Shown piece after piece: positions 63,184 through 64,000 of a stretch of 64,000 nt of DNA. A program made the translations under genes and the position numbers. The DNA lies in assembly GCA_030068075.1 (NCBI GenBank), contig CM057832.1, forward strand, positions 79,268,502 to 79,332,501, given 5' to 3'. Each line of letters begins with the position of its first letter. The stretch's first letter is position 1. Below the pieces are notes generated by a model. The model saw only the letters and a list, made by a program, of their open reading frames with translations, searched no databases and had not been told where the DNA came from. This DNA is from Paguma larvata (Eukaryota; Chordata; Mammalia; Carnivora; Viverridae).

Positions 63184-63677
63184 TTCTAGTGATTCTTCAG
63201 TTCCATACAAAGAAAGTAGTATTTAAATTGCAGTTGACTAATAATCTAGTTATTCAAGCTGCTAAGACTGGGAGCGACAGTAGTAAAAGTATGGCTGTAA
63301 GTAGGACTGATCAAACAAATAATGGTACTTGGTATTGAGATATGGCTCATGGTTTTATATTAATAATTATAGTAATAAAATTGATAGAACCTATAATTGG
63401 GGATATACTTGTTAGGTCGACAGAAGCTCCTGGATGAACTGGGTTACCAGCTGGCCAGAGGTGGGTACACAGTGAAACTTGCTCCACTACCTGCTTCAAC
63501 TATTGATTATGTGAGCAAGGGACACAGTGACGAGGGCAGTAGACAGAAACTTTCTACCCAAGAAAATGCTCTATCGGGAGCTCCAGTTATGAATGGGATT
63601 AGTCAGTTTCTGAATTCTCCTTCCAATTATAACTTGCATAACCATGAAGAAAATTATTATAAATGAATGGGTGGTAT
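63184..63677 (-). pseudogene. NUMT: nuclear copy of mitochondrial COX1 fragment
   Basis: Read on the minus strand, the sequence follows mammalian mitochondrial COX1. The order is: a segment like the [20 protein letters not shown] coding region, then the VEAGAGTGWTVYPPLAGN region with a Val-Tyr-Pro-Pro stretch readable, then the GASVDLT region. After that come SSILGAINFITTIINMKPP, the MSQYQTPLFVWSVLITAV region and NLNTTFFDPAGGGDP. This covers roughly residues 92-230 of the enzyme. It is disrupted: stops occur in frame, about 25-30 nt are missing in the IFSLHLAGV region (near 63,410), and many substitutions are present, so the transfer is old. It lies in the CFAP95 intron, with COX1 sense on the same strand as the host gene. 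I compared from memory and did not compute identity. Confidence 0.9.
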
Positions 63678-63898
63678 AGCTGGGGTGGAATTTTTAAAAG
63701 ATTTTCATGTTTGTAACTTTCATGCACTTTGCAAAATAAAATGTCCCAACAAGTACATGAAAAATTCAGCATTTTTGTTCACTGTTTTGACTGCATTTTC
63801 CAATAGCTACAAGATAAGACAAAGTCTATGGATAGACTTTTCCATGGAAAGGCACTATGCCAAGTTGCAGGACTAAAGATATGTAAGAAACAGTTCTG

Positions 63899-64000
63899 CG
63901 GGGTGCCAGAGTGACTCGGTCGGTTAAGCATCCAACTCCTGACTTCAGCTCAGGTCATGATCTTACAGTTTGTGAGTTCGAGTCCCACGTCAGGCTCTGT
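63899..64000 (+). mobile_element. Carnivore tRNA-Lys SINE, cut by window end
   Basis: Starts ggggtgccagagtgactcggtcggttaagc and continues through box B (gagttcgagtccc) to the edge; only the tRNA-like part is inside. Confidence 0.9.

Noticed and set aside
63397..63666. 89-codon plus-strand frame
   Set aside because: It is the antisense of the COX1 NUMT.

Overview
This is a mammalian, almost certainly felid, nuclear genomic window. The clearest sign is 17 copies of the tRNA-Lys-derived carnivore SINE in its cat-type form (head GGGGCGCCTGGGTGGCTCAG, CT-rich middle, AAAAATAAATAAACATTAAA tail), most with clean target-site duplications. Carnivore-type L1 3' ends support this. There is no bacterial or phage gene content and no CRISPR array. 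Most of the open frames are translations of SINEs, L1s and other repeats.

The one gene I can support is on the minus strand: the last three coding exons of what I recognise as CFAP95 (C9orf135), a small cilia and flagella protein of the axonemal doublet microtubule. The exons are 63065-62997 (69 nt), 42344-42287 (58 nt) and 24398-24210 (189 nt with stop). They have proper AG/GT borders and join in one frame, giving about 104 C-terminal residues. A poly(A) signal lies about 65 bases after the stop. The 5' exons lie beyond the right edge. The family name comes from remembered protein sequence, not from a search.

Layout: 1-24 kb is downstream intergenic DNA with an L1MA copy, an L2 copy, MaLR-type LTRs, carnivore L1 fragments and SINEs. 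24.2-24.4 kb is the terminal exon. 24.4-42.3 kb is an intron holding nested L1/LTR pieces, a tRNA-Gly half-molecule insertion (31.5 kb), a GATA microsatellite (33.8 kb), a Tigger-type MITE split by a SINE (33.9-34.5 kb) and a solo betaretrovirus-like LTR with a 6-bp target duplication (36.9-38.2 kb). 42.3-63.0 kb is a second intron with L1, L2, MIR, LTR and SINE copies and, next to its 5' exon, a Tigger-like DNA element (62.2-62.8 kb). Beyond that exon lies a nuclear copy of mitochondrial COX1 (63.2-63.7 kb), and a SINE is cut by the window end.

No new multi-gene system is visible. The most interesting items are the tailless tRNA-Gly retropseudogene, the COX1 NUMT about 118 bp from a splice acceptor, the solo LTR, and a SINE whose A-rich tail is replaced by a (TC)n tract. 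Repeat family names are from memory of consensus sequences; boundaries of old repeats are approximate.
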